From positions 444,441,816 to 444,505,815 of the forward strand of contig NC_066581.1 of the NCBI RefSeq assembly GCF_024323335.1: DNA of 64,000 nt, given 5' to 3'. Origin of the DNA: Lathyrus oleraceus (lineage: Eukaryota > Streptophyta > Magnoliopsida > Fabales > Fabaceae). Below, piece by piece: positions 1 to 12,364 of this stretch. Below the pieces are notes generated by a model. It searched no databases. It saw only the letters and a program-made list of their open reading frames with translations, and was not told the origin of the DNA. Position numbers and translations under genes: made by a program. Positions within the stretch are counted from its first letter, which is position 1. Each line of letters begins with the position of its first letter.

Positions 1-2757
1 AAGAGGGGAGACTTACAATCTCACTTACTATAATGCTATGCCTTTTTGTGTCACAAATTTTGCGCTATGTTAAGCAATCGTAATTGGACTTAGAAATTTT
101 AGTGTTAATGCATGTTAGAGACATGGTATTATGAACCATACTCCTAAAACATACCACACTTAAAAAATATGCAAAAGAGTGGATCTAATCTCATCCATAC
201 TTATGTTGATTTTGCAATCAACTAGCCTTAAGATATAGAGATATCATAGGTCTATGACATGAATGAATAGAGAAGGGGATTGAGATGAAGAGGGAGGGGA
301 AATGGAATCAACACAAATTGGTCAAAGGAGGACTTTTACCAAATTAAAATCATTCATTCATTTTGGGAGATGAAATATACATTTCATCAATCCCCTAAAT
401 CCAATGATTTTAACTCAACAAAGTCAAATCAACCTTGACCAAGGCCCAACAACACAAGTCAAACTCAACAAGTCAATATTAGAAGCTCAACACAATTTAT
501 TTTACATTTAAGTAATTAAAGTCAATTAAAGTATGCATTAAATTAAATTATGGTTGGTCAAATTCCTAAAACCTCATAATTTTTGGAAACTTAAAACTAT
601 TTTTAAACAATTAAAAATATTCACAAAATCAATTAAATCATGAAAAATATTAAGAATGATCCAAAAAATAATTTTAATTCAGAAAATGAAAGAGGAATTT
701 ATATAAAATTTTTTGGTGAAACTCTCATATTTTTTGGATCAATATTAAAATTAATATAAATTAATGAAAATAAACCAAATAAAATGAAAATCAGAAAATG
801 AGAAAAAACGTGGACCACTTGATCTCCCTCATTAATTGAGGTGGCAGATCAAGTGGCTCCTGGCGTGCCTTCCACAATAGTCACAAGTTAATGCGTAACA
901 CAAGTGGTAATCAGTTTCAACGCACGAGATTAGAACAACTCAAATGGATCACGTGGCTCTGATGACTGCCAACTCACCACCGGAGCCAAAGCTCCGGTCT
1001 CCTTCTCCGGTGAGCTTCACCGAACTGGTTCAGTCACAACCATCACCAAAATTAAAAATAAGGACATGAATTTAAAGTAAAAATTCCATTGAGCTCGAAT
1101 TTGGCCTCAATTTATCCGAACTCCAAGTATATTGAGAGATACAAGGAGTTGAAATTTGAGGTGCACGATCTGAGTTGCTCGATTTGACCTCAAAGCAACT
1201 CAATCTTATTGCCTACATTGGTAGGACTTCAGACAACCAAGGATCCAAGAGAATTATGGAGAATTGAGTGAGAATCAAAGAGATGAAAATTTCTGGAAAA
1301 TACCTTCAATGCAGGTCTGTACTCGATGATCTTGCTCTTGCTTGTGCTTGATCTTGCTCAGGACACTTGAAGGAGTAGAATTGAATGGATGAAAAGCTCA
1401 GGACTCTTGGAGTTTCGAATCTCAAAACAGTGAGATTCAAACTCAATTTTCAATGGAAATTATCAAGGTTATCCTCTGAAATGGAAGGGTTTTGAGGTAT
1501 GGATTCAAAGTTGGCGCGCAGAGTCCTTGTTTCTGAGCATAGAGGGCACTATTTATAGCCAAATGGTTTGATATTTGCACACTTGAAATGAAATTCCAAA
1601 AATAGCAATGTGCATTGCATGGGTGCATGGGTGTATCCCATGAAATCACTTCTTCGGATCCATAATTGAGTACAAGCAAGGCTGAGATCACATTGGAATG
1701 TTATGCATTAGTGTGTGGATGTTTTAAGTTCAACTTGTGTCGAAGGATCACTCATGTTCAGGCCATGCGCAACCCATTCAAATCTTGTCCAAAATGGATG
1801 AAATTGGACATTTTGGAAAGGCTAGATCAAGAGGAACAACTTTCATGTTGAACACTTTTTCATTTGAATCTTAGATCATGATGAATTTTGAGGTGGAAGT
1901 TGGGAAAATTAAACATGTCAAAAAAAAATTCTAAGTGTCAAGCCATATGTTCACTTATTCCACATTAGCTACCTTTTTATGTGAGCTTCAAATGAGAAAA
2001 GTTCCTTCACCAAAGTTGTATCTCTCTCAAATTATCTCAAAATGGTCACAAATTTGACCTCATTTGGATTTAATATGAAGGAGTTATGCATTTTTGAAGT
2101 TGAGGAAAATCACTTGTTCAATGGCATTGGTCCAAAATGACCTATAATGTATCCTCATATCACGTGCACATAAAAGTTTAATTATCTCTTCCTCCAAACA
2201 TCAAAGTTTAATTAGACACCTTGAATTTGATTGTGCAACTTGGAAATCTTTCATCTCATAAAAATTGAGCAAGTTATGGCCTTGGGAATTTGACCTCCAA
2301 GTTAGGGTTTAGACAAAATGACCTATAACCTTTCACCATAAAAAATGACTTTCCAAACAAAACTAGCTCTAGACCTAAACATTAAAGTTGTTTGGAATGT
2401 CATTTAGAGTAAGTTTCTCTTGGAATAATTTTCATATGACAAATATTGTAGGAGATAGGGTCTAGGGAACCTCAATTTTGATCAGATGAATTCCTCTGGT
2501 CAACCACCATCAACCAACTTGCTAGCTTGCAATTCTCTTGACTTTTGGGACTCATGGGAGATCATATATGCCTAAGATGATTAAATTTGAAGTATCCCTT
2601 GAAATATTTGATCAATTGTTGAAGAATCTTGGTGAAGAAGTCACATGAGATGCCCAGATGAATTAGGGTTTGCAAGGCAAACCAATTTCAAACTCTTGGT
2701 GAATTCTTGATCAAAATAACATGTGAAGATCATAGGGATCCATATATGATACTTACA
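1..2757 (-). repeat. LTR-like sequence of a minus-strand gypsy element
   Basis: This non-coding, AT-rich stretch reads like the U3-R part of a long legume Ty3/gypsy LTR on the minus strand. A TATA box facing left lies at 1549-1558, and the sequence to its right has the loose TTGACCA/CAATTTGG texture of the other long LTRs in the window. It joins the gag-derived sequence directly at about 2757, so pol, the 3' UTR and the LTR start seem to be deleted. It may be the 3' LTR of the old element whose gag pieces lie at 2758-4050, 11516-12364 and 30629-30748, but I could not match it convincingly to the LTR at 31562. Small ORFs here have no recognisable product. Confidence 0.5.
1549..1558 (-). promoter_or_regulatory. 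LTR TATA box, transcribing leftwards
   Basis: The minus strand reads CTATAAATAG followed by a leader-like stretch (GTGCCCTCTATGCTCAG). This is the usual form of a plant LTR promoter and sets the orientation of the LTR-like block at 1-2757. Confidence 0.5.
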
Positions 2758-4050
2758 GAGTGAACACGAATGGATTTAAGGAAAACATACATGTTTATTT
2801 CATTATTATTATCATCTGAAAACCATATAAGTTTTACAAATGAACAACATATAACAAACAAGAAAAGATTACAAATGATGCATGATTGAATCAATATGAT
2901 ATTGCTAGCCTTGATACTCCTTTAAAGAAGCAACTGAATCTGAGAAATCCTCACCATTAACTCCATTCATAACTTATCCACAGGGAGCTGGCAACGGATT
3001 GGTTATGACATTGGGCCCTGCCTCAAAGAATGACAAGACCTTCTAATCAATCAACTCTTATACTCTGGTCTTGAACAGCTCACAATCTTCGGTTGAGTGC
3101 CCTATATAGTAGGCATGGAACACACAAGAAATGTTAGGATTATACTTCGGGCCATAGTGATAAACAACTGGTGGTATTTCTTTTGGCATAATTGCCCCTT
3201 GTTGAACAAGATATTGTAGCAGCTAAGTATACGATATAGGGATCTGGTCAGACTGAAGATGCTTATTATCATAATGTCTTCCTTGAACTTGACTCTGGTT
3301 TCGGTTATCTTACGGAGGTCGCTGATTTTGAGAGATTGGAGCCTGTGGAGGCTATTGATACTGAGGTTGGTATATAGGTTGTAGATATTGATTAGCGACA
3401 ATGTACGGATAAGGGTAATATGAAATTGGTGCCATAGGTGCTTAAACTTGAGGGTAGACATTTTCCTTCACAACATTTGCCTCAACCTCTTTCTTCTTGG
3501 CAAACCCCTGTGATTTCTTGACCAGTGTCTGGCTATCAACACTAGCAATCTTCCCAGTTTTCATCTCATTCTCAATACGCTCCCCAATGGTTACTATGTC
3601 GGTAAAGTTGGATGATGAACTATCAACCATCTTTTCATAGTACAAACCTTGGAGAGTGCTCATGAAGATATCAACTAATTCAACATCTGTCAGCGTGGGT
3701 CTAACTCTAGAAGCCATCTCACGCCATCTTTGAGTGTATTCTTTGAATGTTTCGCGGCGCTTGCAGACTTGATTTTGCAGTTGTAACTTGGTGGGAGCCA
3801 TGTCTAGGTTATATTTGTATTACTTGAGAAAGGCTTCGAACAAATCCTTCCAATATTTGATTTTACTGCATTCTAAGCTTATATACCAATCTAAGGATGC
3901 CCCAGATAAGTTGTCTTGGAAGCAATGGATGAGAAGCTCATCATTATCAATGTAGGATGCCCTTTTCCTATAATACATAATGACATGACTTCTAGGACAG
4001 CTTAAACCTTTTTATTTTGGTAGGTTTGCGCTTTGAACTTAAGTGGGAGC
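2758..4050 (-). pseudogene. gag C-terminal part, old Ogre-like element (piece 3 of 3)
   Basis: This is the C-terminal part of a Ty3/gypsy gag on the minus strand, with the best open segment at 3442-3801. It shows the Retrotrans_gag core (a DNLSGASLDWYISL-like segment near 3860-3930, then YTQRWREMASRV near 3710-3760) and a zinc-knuckle-like C-x2-H...GH...C segment near 3080-3125. It is broken: an in-frame TAA lies at 3820-3822, a stop follows the segment ending at 3442, and further stops lie downstream. The upstream half of the gene is displaced: at 4050 the frame is cut by the copia insertion and resumes at 11516. The sequence from about 2758 to 2950 (starting GAGTGAACACGAATGGA) is the post-gag spacer and is shared with 53635. 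Confidence 0.8.
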
Positions 4051-5431
4051 TGTTGGTGTAAGCCCTAGAGGCCAATACATTTTGGTACTTGTATCGAATA
4101 ATAAAAGGCATTCTCTTTATTATGGTTGATTAATAAAGTCCCTAGAATAGATAGTCCGTTTAATGTATTAAGTGTGACTTAATCATGAGAACACATTAAA
4201 CATAAGGACACTATTCCTAAAGTATCCGTAGTCGAGCTTTAGTGTGAAGTGGGATAACATTAAAGCATTAAGACTATTATGTTTGTAGACTGATGATCAC
4301 ATCTCATGGATCATGGATAAAGAGTTATCAAGTCTTAAACATAGGTATGAATATTAGGAGTAATATTTATACCGGATTGACCCGCTATGAGAATACTATA
4401 TAGAAAGTTATGCAAGGTGTCATAAGTTATTCTCATGGTTATAATAGTGTATTCCACTCTTCGACCTGAAACCACTATGGATCCTAGATGTAGAGTCGAG
4501 TGCTTTATTGCTGATCCAACGTTGTCCGTAACTGGATAACCATAAAGACAGTTGATGGGTACTCCACAAAGCATGCTGAGGGACATGAGTGACCTAGATG
4601 GAATTTTCCCATCCTGCATAACAGGATAAATGTCTATGGGCCCAATATTGAACTGGACAAGGATGACACGGTCTATGCCTTGTGTTCAATATAGACATAA
4701 GGGCAAAAGGGTAATTATACACATAATTATTATCACAGAAGGAATTGTCAGATCACTTGACATTTTCGTGTCTTGGGTAGCAGTGATGTGTTGCTAGATA
4801 CCGCTCACTGTTTATTATGTTAAATGCGTGATTTAATATAATTGCCAACGTCACGAAAACCTACAGGGTCACACACAAAGGACGGATTGATGAGAGATAG
4901 AGTAACTAAGGAATACCGTAAGGTACGGTGCTCTTAAGTGAATTATAGAACATCGTAAGGTATGTTGTACTTGAGTAGAATACGAAATATGGTAAGGTAC
5001 CATGGGCTTAAGTGATTTTGGGCATAATATAAGATATGGGCCAAAATACACTTAAGTGGGCTTTTTAGCTTGAAGCCCACACAAGTGGTTCTATAAATAG
5101 AACCCTTGTGCAGAAGCAAAAATTTGCGGTTGCATTATTTTCGTTTTCTATCACTCTCTCTCTCTCACTCAAAGCCTTCATTCGTACCAGCTAGCACTGA
5201 GATTGAAGGAACCCGTTCGTGTGGACTGAGTAGAGACGTTGTCATCGTTCAACGTTCGTGATCGCTTCGTGGATTTGCATCAAAGGTTTTGATCGTCACA
5301 AGAGATCTGCACCAAAGGTTTCAACCGTCACAAGAGGTAAATATTCTATCACTGATCATGACCATTCGTAAGGATCTCTAAAGGAGAAAATTTTAATTTC
5401 CGCTGCGCTTTGGGTCGCCAATTCTCCTTAA
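4051..5431 (+). repeat. copia 5' LTR
   Basis: This 1381-bp LTR begins TGTTGGTGTAAGCCC and ends just before the PBS at 5433. It has the same length as the LTR at 10135-11515, with about eight substitutions seen (for example near 4144, 4212 and 4792). A TATA box at 5091-5100 is followed by a CT-rich leader. Confidence 0.95.
5091..5100 (+). promoter_or_regulatory. TATA box of copia 5' LTR
   Basis: CTATAAATAG sits about 340 bp before the LTR end and is followed by a leader with a TCTCTCTCTCTC run. The same box is at 11175-11184 in the 3' LTR. Confidence 0.7.
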
Positions 5432-5432
5432 G

Positions 5433-5445
5433 TGGTATCAGAGCC
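5433..5445 (+). other. Primer-binding site, initiator tRNA-Met
   Basis: TGGTATCAGAGCC follows the 5' LTR after one base. This is the standard copia PBS complementary to the 3' end of initiator tRNA-Met. Confidence 0.9.
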
Positions 5446-7668
5446 ACTTACGAAACCATGAATCAGATAGGTGTTTAATTTCTGTATTAATATGATTTAA
5501 AGACAGAATGAATCAATTAATTAAACGGGTAATTAAATTTGGCATCATGAGTGTACGAGTTGGATGATTGATGTTGACTATGCTTCGGAATCCGACATTA
5601 GTATGGTGAAGCAGCGATACATCGATCGTCCATAGGTTACGCAATTGAGACTGATCAACTTATATATGATATAAGTAATCCTAATGCAAAATACGGTATA
5701 TGTGATATACTGTTTCTGTTTCGTTCATTCAAACACTAAATTATTGTTTTCCTTTGAGCGATCAATGGTCATTTGCTTCGGAATCCGACATTAGTATGGT
5801 GAAGCAATGACCTGTTGATCAATCATACTGAATTAACAATCGAGGTGTGTTTGACGGTCTGAAATTGGCGCATTAAGGTTGGTGACGGCGCAAGGGTTGT
5901 GCCGTCAAGGAGTTGTGAATTTAGGGCTTTTGGAAGAGGTCCGTAGACTGTTTCAAAGTCCTATTAGTTTGGCCGCGTGAAGCTCGTGTGACGAGCGTAA
6001 CAGGCGTAACAAATTGGATGCGTGACGGTCGTAACAGACCCATGACGGTCGTAACATGATGGGCGTGACGGTCGTCACGTGTTGTGTGACGGTCGTCACA
6101 TTCACAAGTCCAGAAAAATAGGCGTTTCTGTTTTGGCCCTGTGACGGTCGTAACGTGTTTTGTGTGACGGTCGTCACACTCACATGGCCTGTGACAGTCG
6201 TAACATGCCTGTGACGGTCGTCACACTCACAGAGTCAAAATTGTGGGGTTTCTGTTTTGTGACTACGCAAGGGTTGTGTTGATGCAAAACAATGTCCATT
6301 TCAAATGAATTGTTCATTAAAATTTTGGACAGGGGCGCTGCCCCTTGACCCCGTCCGCTGACCGGTCAGCGAAACCACCGTCCGCTGACCGGGCAGCGGA
6401 ACCCCCGGCTAACTCTGCGTAGTGTGATCGGTCGCCGAAATTTAATTTGGTTTTAATTAATTAAAGGAATTAAAATTTAATAATAACAATGTGTTTATTA
6501 TTATTGCCTTGTGGTGATCAGTTATGGCCTTAGTTGTCCTTTATTTTGTTTTGGGTTCTTAAATACGACCTGCGTGTCGTGCCTCTCCTTTTGATCTCTT
6601 AATGTAACTTCTTTTCTCATCTCAAACCCTCGTATGTAAAACGAGTTTCTTCTGGAATGTAATGTTATGAATAAAGAGAAGAAGACAATGTTATGAAGAA
6701 AGAGAAGATTTCAATATCAAAAGAGGACAATCTTGAAGGTCTTGCTTGGAGAAGCTTAGAGAAGAATTCAATATTTAAAGGAGGACAACCTTGAAGATCT
6801 TGCTTGGAGAAGCTTAGATCGTTGTAGGTTAGCTTAGGTTCTCTCATTGGCTTGGGAGAACAATTGCGCTAGGGGCCATAACTGTTTCATTTTGTTTGTA
6901 TGTATGTTGATGCATGTGAATGTATGTTGATGCATGTGAGAGACGATTTATATGATAAACAAGTCGGTGAGATCATAACAATTGCAATTCCCTCAAACTA
7001 AAATATTAAGTTTATGCTTTCCAAGTTTTAACACTCATCAAGACTAGTAATGGATAATGTAGGTTTCGCCTACGCGAGGTGCATGATCTATATATTAGTA
7101 AAGTGCGATGGGATAATTGTAATATCCAACTGTTAAAACAATGGGTCAAACTTAACTAAACAAATTATAATAAGATTATATGTGTTTGCTTTCCAAGTTT
7201 TAGCACTCATCAAGACTGGTATCGGATATGTAGGTTTCGCCTACGCGAGGTGCATGTTTTGTATTAGTTAAGGTGCGATGGGATAATTGTAATATCCAAC
7301 TGCTAAAACGATGAGTCAAACTTGATTATAATTTTCTTATATATGTTCAGAAGCAAGAGTTGGGAATAATCCATATGATGGATTGGAATAAGGAGTTATT
7401 CACCCAACTGAAATATTCGAGAGTTGTATGAGATACAATTGGAAGGAGTTCCTACCTAAATAACCTAGTTTTGTGTAATCCGTCTACGCGGACTTAGAAC
7501 GAAGTGAAATATGGATCTCGACCCACTAGAAAATCTTCCAACGGGATTTTCCGAATCAAATGATGAGAGTCATTTGTTTTGAGTAAAATAGTGGGAGCAT
7601 ATTTGATTAAAGGCCTAATTAAATATGTCAATAATACTTATATTTTCTTAATCCTTATGTAGATAACC
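5446..7668 (+). other. Long leader of the copia element, with internal repeats
   Basis: This 2.2-kb stretch between PBS and gag has no believable ORF. It holds a GTGACGGTCGT array (about 5985-6235), a short repeat CGTCCGCTGACCGG (about 6349-6400), a duplicated stretch with the shared phrase CTTGCTTGGAGAAGCTTAGA (about 6738-6820), and a pair of about 140-bp direct repeats (about 7015-7145 and 7188-7325) containing GTAGGTTTCGCCTACGCGAG. A leader this long is unusual for copia. Confidence 0.6.
5985..6235 (+). repeat. GTGACGGTCGT(C/A)AC minisatellite
   Basis: About nine spaced copies of GTGACGGTCGTCAC or GTGACGGTCGTAAC occur in 250 bp. The GTGACGGTCGTCAC form is itself a near palindrome (GTGAC...GTCAC). 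Confidence 0.75.
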
Positions 7669-8499
7669 ATGACAGCAAACACCTCTAACAACATCTTGCG
7701 ATCAATCCTTGACAAGGAAAAATTGTCTGGGACAAATTTTCTGGATTGTCCTCAAACATGATAAAAAGCTGTATGTCTTGGAGACACCTGTTCCTGAAGA
7801 GGAACCTCCTAGTTCTACACCTAAGGCAGAAAGAGATGCTTATAAGAAGCATATCGATGATGCCAATGAAACTGCTTGTCTCATGTTGGCTACCATGAAC
7901 TCAGAATTGCAAAAGCAACATGAGAACATGTCAGCGTTCGATATGATCGAACACCTGAAGCTGCTCTATCAAGAGCAGGCAAGGCATGAGAGGTTTGAAG
8001 TTTCAAAAGCCCTTTTCAAAGCAAGTTAGCTGAGGGAGCCTCTGTAGGTCCCCATGTACTCAAGATGATTGGGTATGTGGAAAACCTTGAGAGATTGGGT
8101 TTTCCCCTCGAAAAGGAACTTGCAACTGATTTGATCTTGCAATCGTTGCCAGATAGTTTCAGTCAATTTGTCCTAAATTTCAATATGATTGATATGGACA
8201 AATCTCTTCCTGAACTGCTCGCCATGTTAAGAACTGCCGAGCAGAATCTGAAGACAAAAGGGAAGTCCATTCTGATGATCGGAAATGGAAAGAGACAGAA
8301 CAAAAGGCCCACCAGGCAGGGTGATAAAGGGAAGGGCAAGGAAGTTGCCAAACCCAGACCCACTATTACTGTTTTGAGGCATAGTGGAGGCATAACAAAG
8401 GCAGGCACCTGCTTCCATTGCGGTAAGACCGGACACTGGAAGAGAAACTGTCCAAAGTACTTGGAAGATGACAAAATCTCCATTCACAGGAAAAGGTGA
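7669..8499 (+). pseudogene. copia gag (UBN2/Retrotran_gag type)
   Basis: The ATG at 7669 starts a copia gag (MTANTSNNILRSILDKEKL). A deletion and frameshift near 7735-7745 remove the conserved W region before IVLKHDKKLYVLE. The frame then runs to 8026, where a second shift and stop follow SKALFKAS, and it resumes at about 8065 through IGYVENLERLGFPL and a basic region. The nucleic-acid-binding knuckle CFHCGKTGHWKRNC (C-x2-C-x4-H-x4-C) lies at about 8411-8452. Gag normally forms the virus-like particle in the cytoplasm; with two frameshifts this copy should not. Protease and the pre-integrase domain are deleted immediately after the knuckle. Confidence 0.9.
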
Positions 8500-9388
8500 A
8501 AGAGCTAATGATCTTTTGGCCCTCATACATACTGATGTATGTGGACCACTGAACATTCAAGCCATAGGAGGTTTTCAGTACTTCATTTATCGATGATTTC
8601 AGTAGATACGGTTGTGTGTATTTAATGAAACACAAATCAAAGTCCTTTGAAAAGTTCAAGGAATTCAAGAATGAAGTACAAAACCAACTAGGTAAGAATA
8701 TTAAAACTCTTCGATCAGATCGAGGCGGTGAGTATTTAAGCCTAAAGTTTGATGACCATCTGAAATAGTGTGGGATCCTATCCCAACTTACTCCTCCTGG
8801 AACACCATAATGGAATGGTGTATCTGAGAGAAGAAATCGAACCCTGTTAGACATGGTCCGATCCATGATGAGTCACGCCGATCTTCCATACTCCTTTTGG
8901 GACATTGACAGCAGCTTACACACTTAACCATGTTCCATCCAAAAGGTTGAGAAGACACCATATGAGATATGGAGTGGTAAGAAACCACATATGTCTTACA
9001 TAAAGATTTGGGGTTGCGAGGTTTATGTGAAATGACAAGTTTCAACTAAGCTTGAGCCCAAATCTGACAAATGCTTATTTGTGGGGTATCCTAAAGAAAC
9101 AAGAGGATATTATTTCTACAATCCTTCTGAGGGCAAAATGTTTGTCGCTCGAACCTGAGTTTTCCTAGAGAGGGATTTTATTTCCGAAGGAATCAGTGGG
9201 AGGAAAGTAGAACTTGAAGAAATTCAAGAATCACAAATTATTGATACACCTATGGAGGAATTAGAGCAGGAAACACAAGTGGTTGTGTAAGAGCAACCTG
9301 ATCAAGTAGAACAAGACCAGTGTAGGTCAGGCAGGATACGTCACCTACCTGAGATATATGGATATCTGATCAAGGTGATGTATTACTC
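8500..9388 (+). pseudogene. copia integrase remnant
   Basis: The reading frame shifts several times, but the DDE integrase core is recognisable: HTDVCGP (first D) near 8528-8550, LRSDRGGEY (second D) near 8710-8736, and NGVSERRNRTLLDMVRS (E) near 8814-8866. A C-terminal part follows (WGCEVYVK, then LFVGYPKETRGYYFYNP near 9070-9125). The protease, the HHCC zinc-binding domain and the junction with gag are missing. Stops occur at about 8597, 8766 and 9031, so no integrase can be made. Confidence 0.85.
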
Positions 9389-10120
9389 ATGGATCATGAT
9401 GAGCTTGTGACCTACTCATGGAATCTTCGTTTTGATGAAACAGTAAAACAATATGGATTCATCAAGAACGAAGATGAGCCTTGTGTCTACAAGAAGGTTA
9501 GTGGGAGCATGATCGTATTCCTGGTATTATATGTAGATGACATATTACTCATTGGAATCGATATCCCTACCCTGCAACAAGCAAAGTCTTGGGTGGGGAA
9601 ATGCTTTTCTATGAAGGACCTAGGTGAAGCAGCCTATACATTAGGAATTAGAATCTATAGAGATAGATCATAAAATGCTCGGCCTGAGTCAGAGTACATA
9701 GACAAGGTGCTGAGACGCTTTAATATGAATGATTCCAATGGTTATGTGTTTTGTTTAAATGGTGGCGCTGTGAGCTTGAAAAGTTCAAAGCAAGATACAG
9801 TTGTTGATTCTACTACTGAGGACGGGTATATTGATGCCTTAAGTGCAGCAAAGGAAGTTGTTTGGATCAATAAACTTGGCATAGTCCCTAGCATTGTGGA
9901 TCCCATTGGTCTCTATTATGATAACAATGGTGCTATCGCACAAGCCAAGGAGCCTAGATCTCACCAACGATCCAAACACATACTTAGACGTTGTATGAAA
10001 ATATGTAAAGTACCTACACTTGACAATTTAGTTGACCCACTAACAAAGCCTCTTGCGCAGCAGAAGCATGATGGCCATACTAGATCAATGGGCATACGGG
10101 GTATGCCTGATTGGCTCTAG
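9389..10120 (+). pseudogene. copia reverse transcriptase / RNase H remnant
   Basis: The RT fingers and first half of the palm are deleted. What remains starts near 9410 and carries the catalytic YVDD box (about 9529-9540) and FSMKDLGEA...LGIRIYRD, followed by a stop at 9671. The RNase H part at 9707-10120 is largely in frame, with a short deletion: E-DGYIDALSAAKEVVW, LYYDNNGAIAQAK, RSKHILRR and the family C-terminus ending GMPDWL at the stop at 10118. The loss of most of RT shows that this copy cannot replicate on its own. Confidence 0.9.
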
Positions 10121-10134
10121 TGCTAGTGGGAGAT
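10121..10134 (+). other. Polypurine tract of the copia element
   Basis: TGCTAGTGGGAGAT lies directly before the 3' LTR. AGTGGGAGAT is the typical copia plus-strand primer. Confidence 0.8.
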
Positions 10135-11515
10135 TGTTGGTGTAAGCCCTAGAGGCCAATACATTTTGGTACTTGTATCGAATAATAAAAGGCATTCTCT
10201 TTATTATGGTTGATTAATAAAGTCCCTGGAATAGATAGTCCGTTTAATGTATTAAGTGTGACTTAATCATGAGAACACATTAAACATAAGGACATTATTC
10301 CTAAAATATCCGTAGTCGAGCTTTAGTGTGAAGTGGGATAACATTAAAGCATTAAGACTATTATGTTTGTAGACTGATGATCACATCTCATGGATCATGG
10401 ATAAAGAGTTATCAAGTCTTAAACATAGGTATGAATATTAGGAGTAATATTTATACCGGATTGACCCGCTATGAGAATACTATATAGAAAGTTATGCAAG
10501 GTGTCATAAGTTATTCTCATGGTGATAATAGTGTATTCCACTCTTCGACCTGAAACCACTATGGATCCTAGATGTAGAGTCGAGTGCTTTATTGCTGATC
10601 CAACGTTGTCCGTAACTGGATAACCATAAAGATAGTTGATGGGTACTCCACAAAGCATGCTGAGGTACATGAGTGACCTAGATGGAATTTGCCCATCCTG
10701 CATAACAGGATAAATGTCTATGGGCCCAATATTGAACTGGACAAGGATGACACGGTCTATGCCTTGTGTTCAATATAGACATAAGGGCAAAAGGGTAATT
10801 ATACACATAATTATTATCACAGAAGGAATTGTCAGATCACTTGACATTTTCGTGTCTTGGGTAGCAGTGATATGTTGCTAGATACCGCTCACTGTTTATT
10901 ATGTTAAATGCGTGATTTAATATAATTGCCAACGTCACGAAAACCTACAGGGTCACACACAAAGGACGGATTGATGAGAGATAGAGTAACTAAGGAATAC
11001 CGTAAGGTACGGTGCTCTTAAGTGAATTATAGAACATCGTAAGGTATGTTGTACTTGAGTAGAATACGAAATATGGTAAGGTACCATGGGCTTAAGTGAT
11101 TTTGGGCATAATATAAGATATGGGCCAAAATACACTTAAGTGGGCTTTTTAGCTTGAAGCCCACACAAGTGGTTCTATAAATAGAACCCTTGTGCAGAAG
11201 CAAAAATTTGCGGTTGCATTATTTTCGTTTTCTATCACTCTCTCTCTCTCACTCAAAGCCTTCATTCGTACCAGCTAGCACTGAGATTGAAGGAACCCGT
11301 TCGTGTGGACTGAGTAGAGACGTTGTCATCGTTCAACGTTCGTGATCGCTTCGTGGATTTGCATCAAAGGTTTTGATCGTCACAAGAGATCTGCACCAAA
11401 GGTTTCAACCGTCACAAGAGGTAAATATTCTATCACTGATCATGACCATTCGTAAGGATCTCTAAAGGAGAAAATTTTAATTTCCGCTGCGCTTTGGGTC
11501 GCCAATTCTCCTTAA
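10135..11515 (+). repeat. copia 3' LTR
   Basis: This 1381-bp LTR is about 99.4% identical to 4051-5431 by eye. TSD GGAGC follows at 11516-11520. TATA copy at 11175-11184. Confidence 0.95.
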
Positions 11516-12364
11516 GGAGCACCATATTAGGAACTAGGCATAACTCATTAGCGTCCATACCATCAGCAGAGAAACCTTCAATGGCTCTAATTCTCTCATC
11601 TAGTAACCGATAGGCTGCTTGTCTATTCTGATATGAACCAAAAGCAATCTGATTAGTAGTCTGAGGATTAGCTTGATGATTGGGAAGTTGAACACCCTGA
11701 GGAGCTTCCTGAGCAATGACTTAAGGGGAAGCAAACTAGGGATACCCTTAAGGATACATCAATCCCGGATTAACCATCTGACCAACAGTCAGACCATATT
11801 GACCCTGATATGGAGCATAGGGTGCCCCTGGATACATAAATGGAGGTGTCGCGATTGAAGATGCCTCAGGATAAGGAGGTGGTATCTGAACACCTTAATT
11901 CAAATCATGAATAGTAGGTTGAGTAGCTCAAGGAGGAAGATGGAAGTGAAGGCTAGGGCCTCTGTAATCATCTTCATTATCATTAGGAGTTTCAATAATC
12001 ACTGGTGCAGAAGTTTGAAGAGCTTGTTTTGGTTTGATCTCACAGTTGTCAATACTAACCATCTGAGGAGAGTGGGTGGTCATGCCCCAAGGATGGGCAA
12101 CAAAATTACCATTGGTATAGTGCACAGGAAATGGTTGATATGGTACAAAAGCATTCCCATTAGCAACTTAGGGAGTAAAATTTGGAGGCAAACCCTAGGG
12201 ATAGGCAGCAACATGCCTACTAAGACCCGACTGACAGATAGGTTGGCTCACCCCAGGTTGAATCACAGTGTCCACAACAGCATCAACAGAAGTGGTGATA
12301 TCAACGACATTAGTAACTATAGTAGTAGGAGGATTGGCAGCAGATGTAGAGGTAATAGCCTTAT
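11516..12364 (-). pseudogene. gag middle part, old Ogre-like element (piece 2 of 3)
   Basis: Minus-strand gag sequence between two insertions. At 11516-11660 it reads a clear gag segment (QAAYRLLDERIRAIEGF, then ELCLVPNMVL), which continues into the piece ending at 4050 once the copia element is ignored. Upstream it is proline-, glycine- and tyrosine-rich and includes the open stretch 11928-12125 (VHYTNGNFVAHPWGM). Stops lie at about 12168-12170 and near 12195. At 12364 it is cut by the Ogre derivative and continues at 30629. A 231-residue ORF on the plus strand over this interval is its antisense shadow. Confidence 0.8.

Larger units (their letters stand above)
4051..11515 (+). mobile_element. 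Ty1/copia LTR retrotransposon, defective but recent
   Basis: This is a complete insertion with two 1381-bp LTRs (4051-5431 and 10135-11515), a PBS, gag, integrase, RT and RNase H remnants in copia order, and a polypurine tract. The 5-bp TSD GGAGC lies at 4046-4050 and 11516-11520. The flanking old gag reads on from 11516 into 4050, which confirms the insertion boundaries. By eye the two LTRs differ at only about eight positions, yet the coding region has large deletions, stops and frameshifts. The element was therefore probably mobilised by proteins supplied in trans. The LTRs start TGTTGG but end TTAA rather than the usual CA. I do not assign a copia lineage. Confidence 0.95.

Noticed and set aside
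8163..9045. Several minus-strand ORFs over the copia element, up to 166 codons
   Set aside because: Shadows of gag and integrase on the opposite strand.
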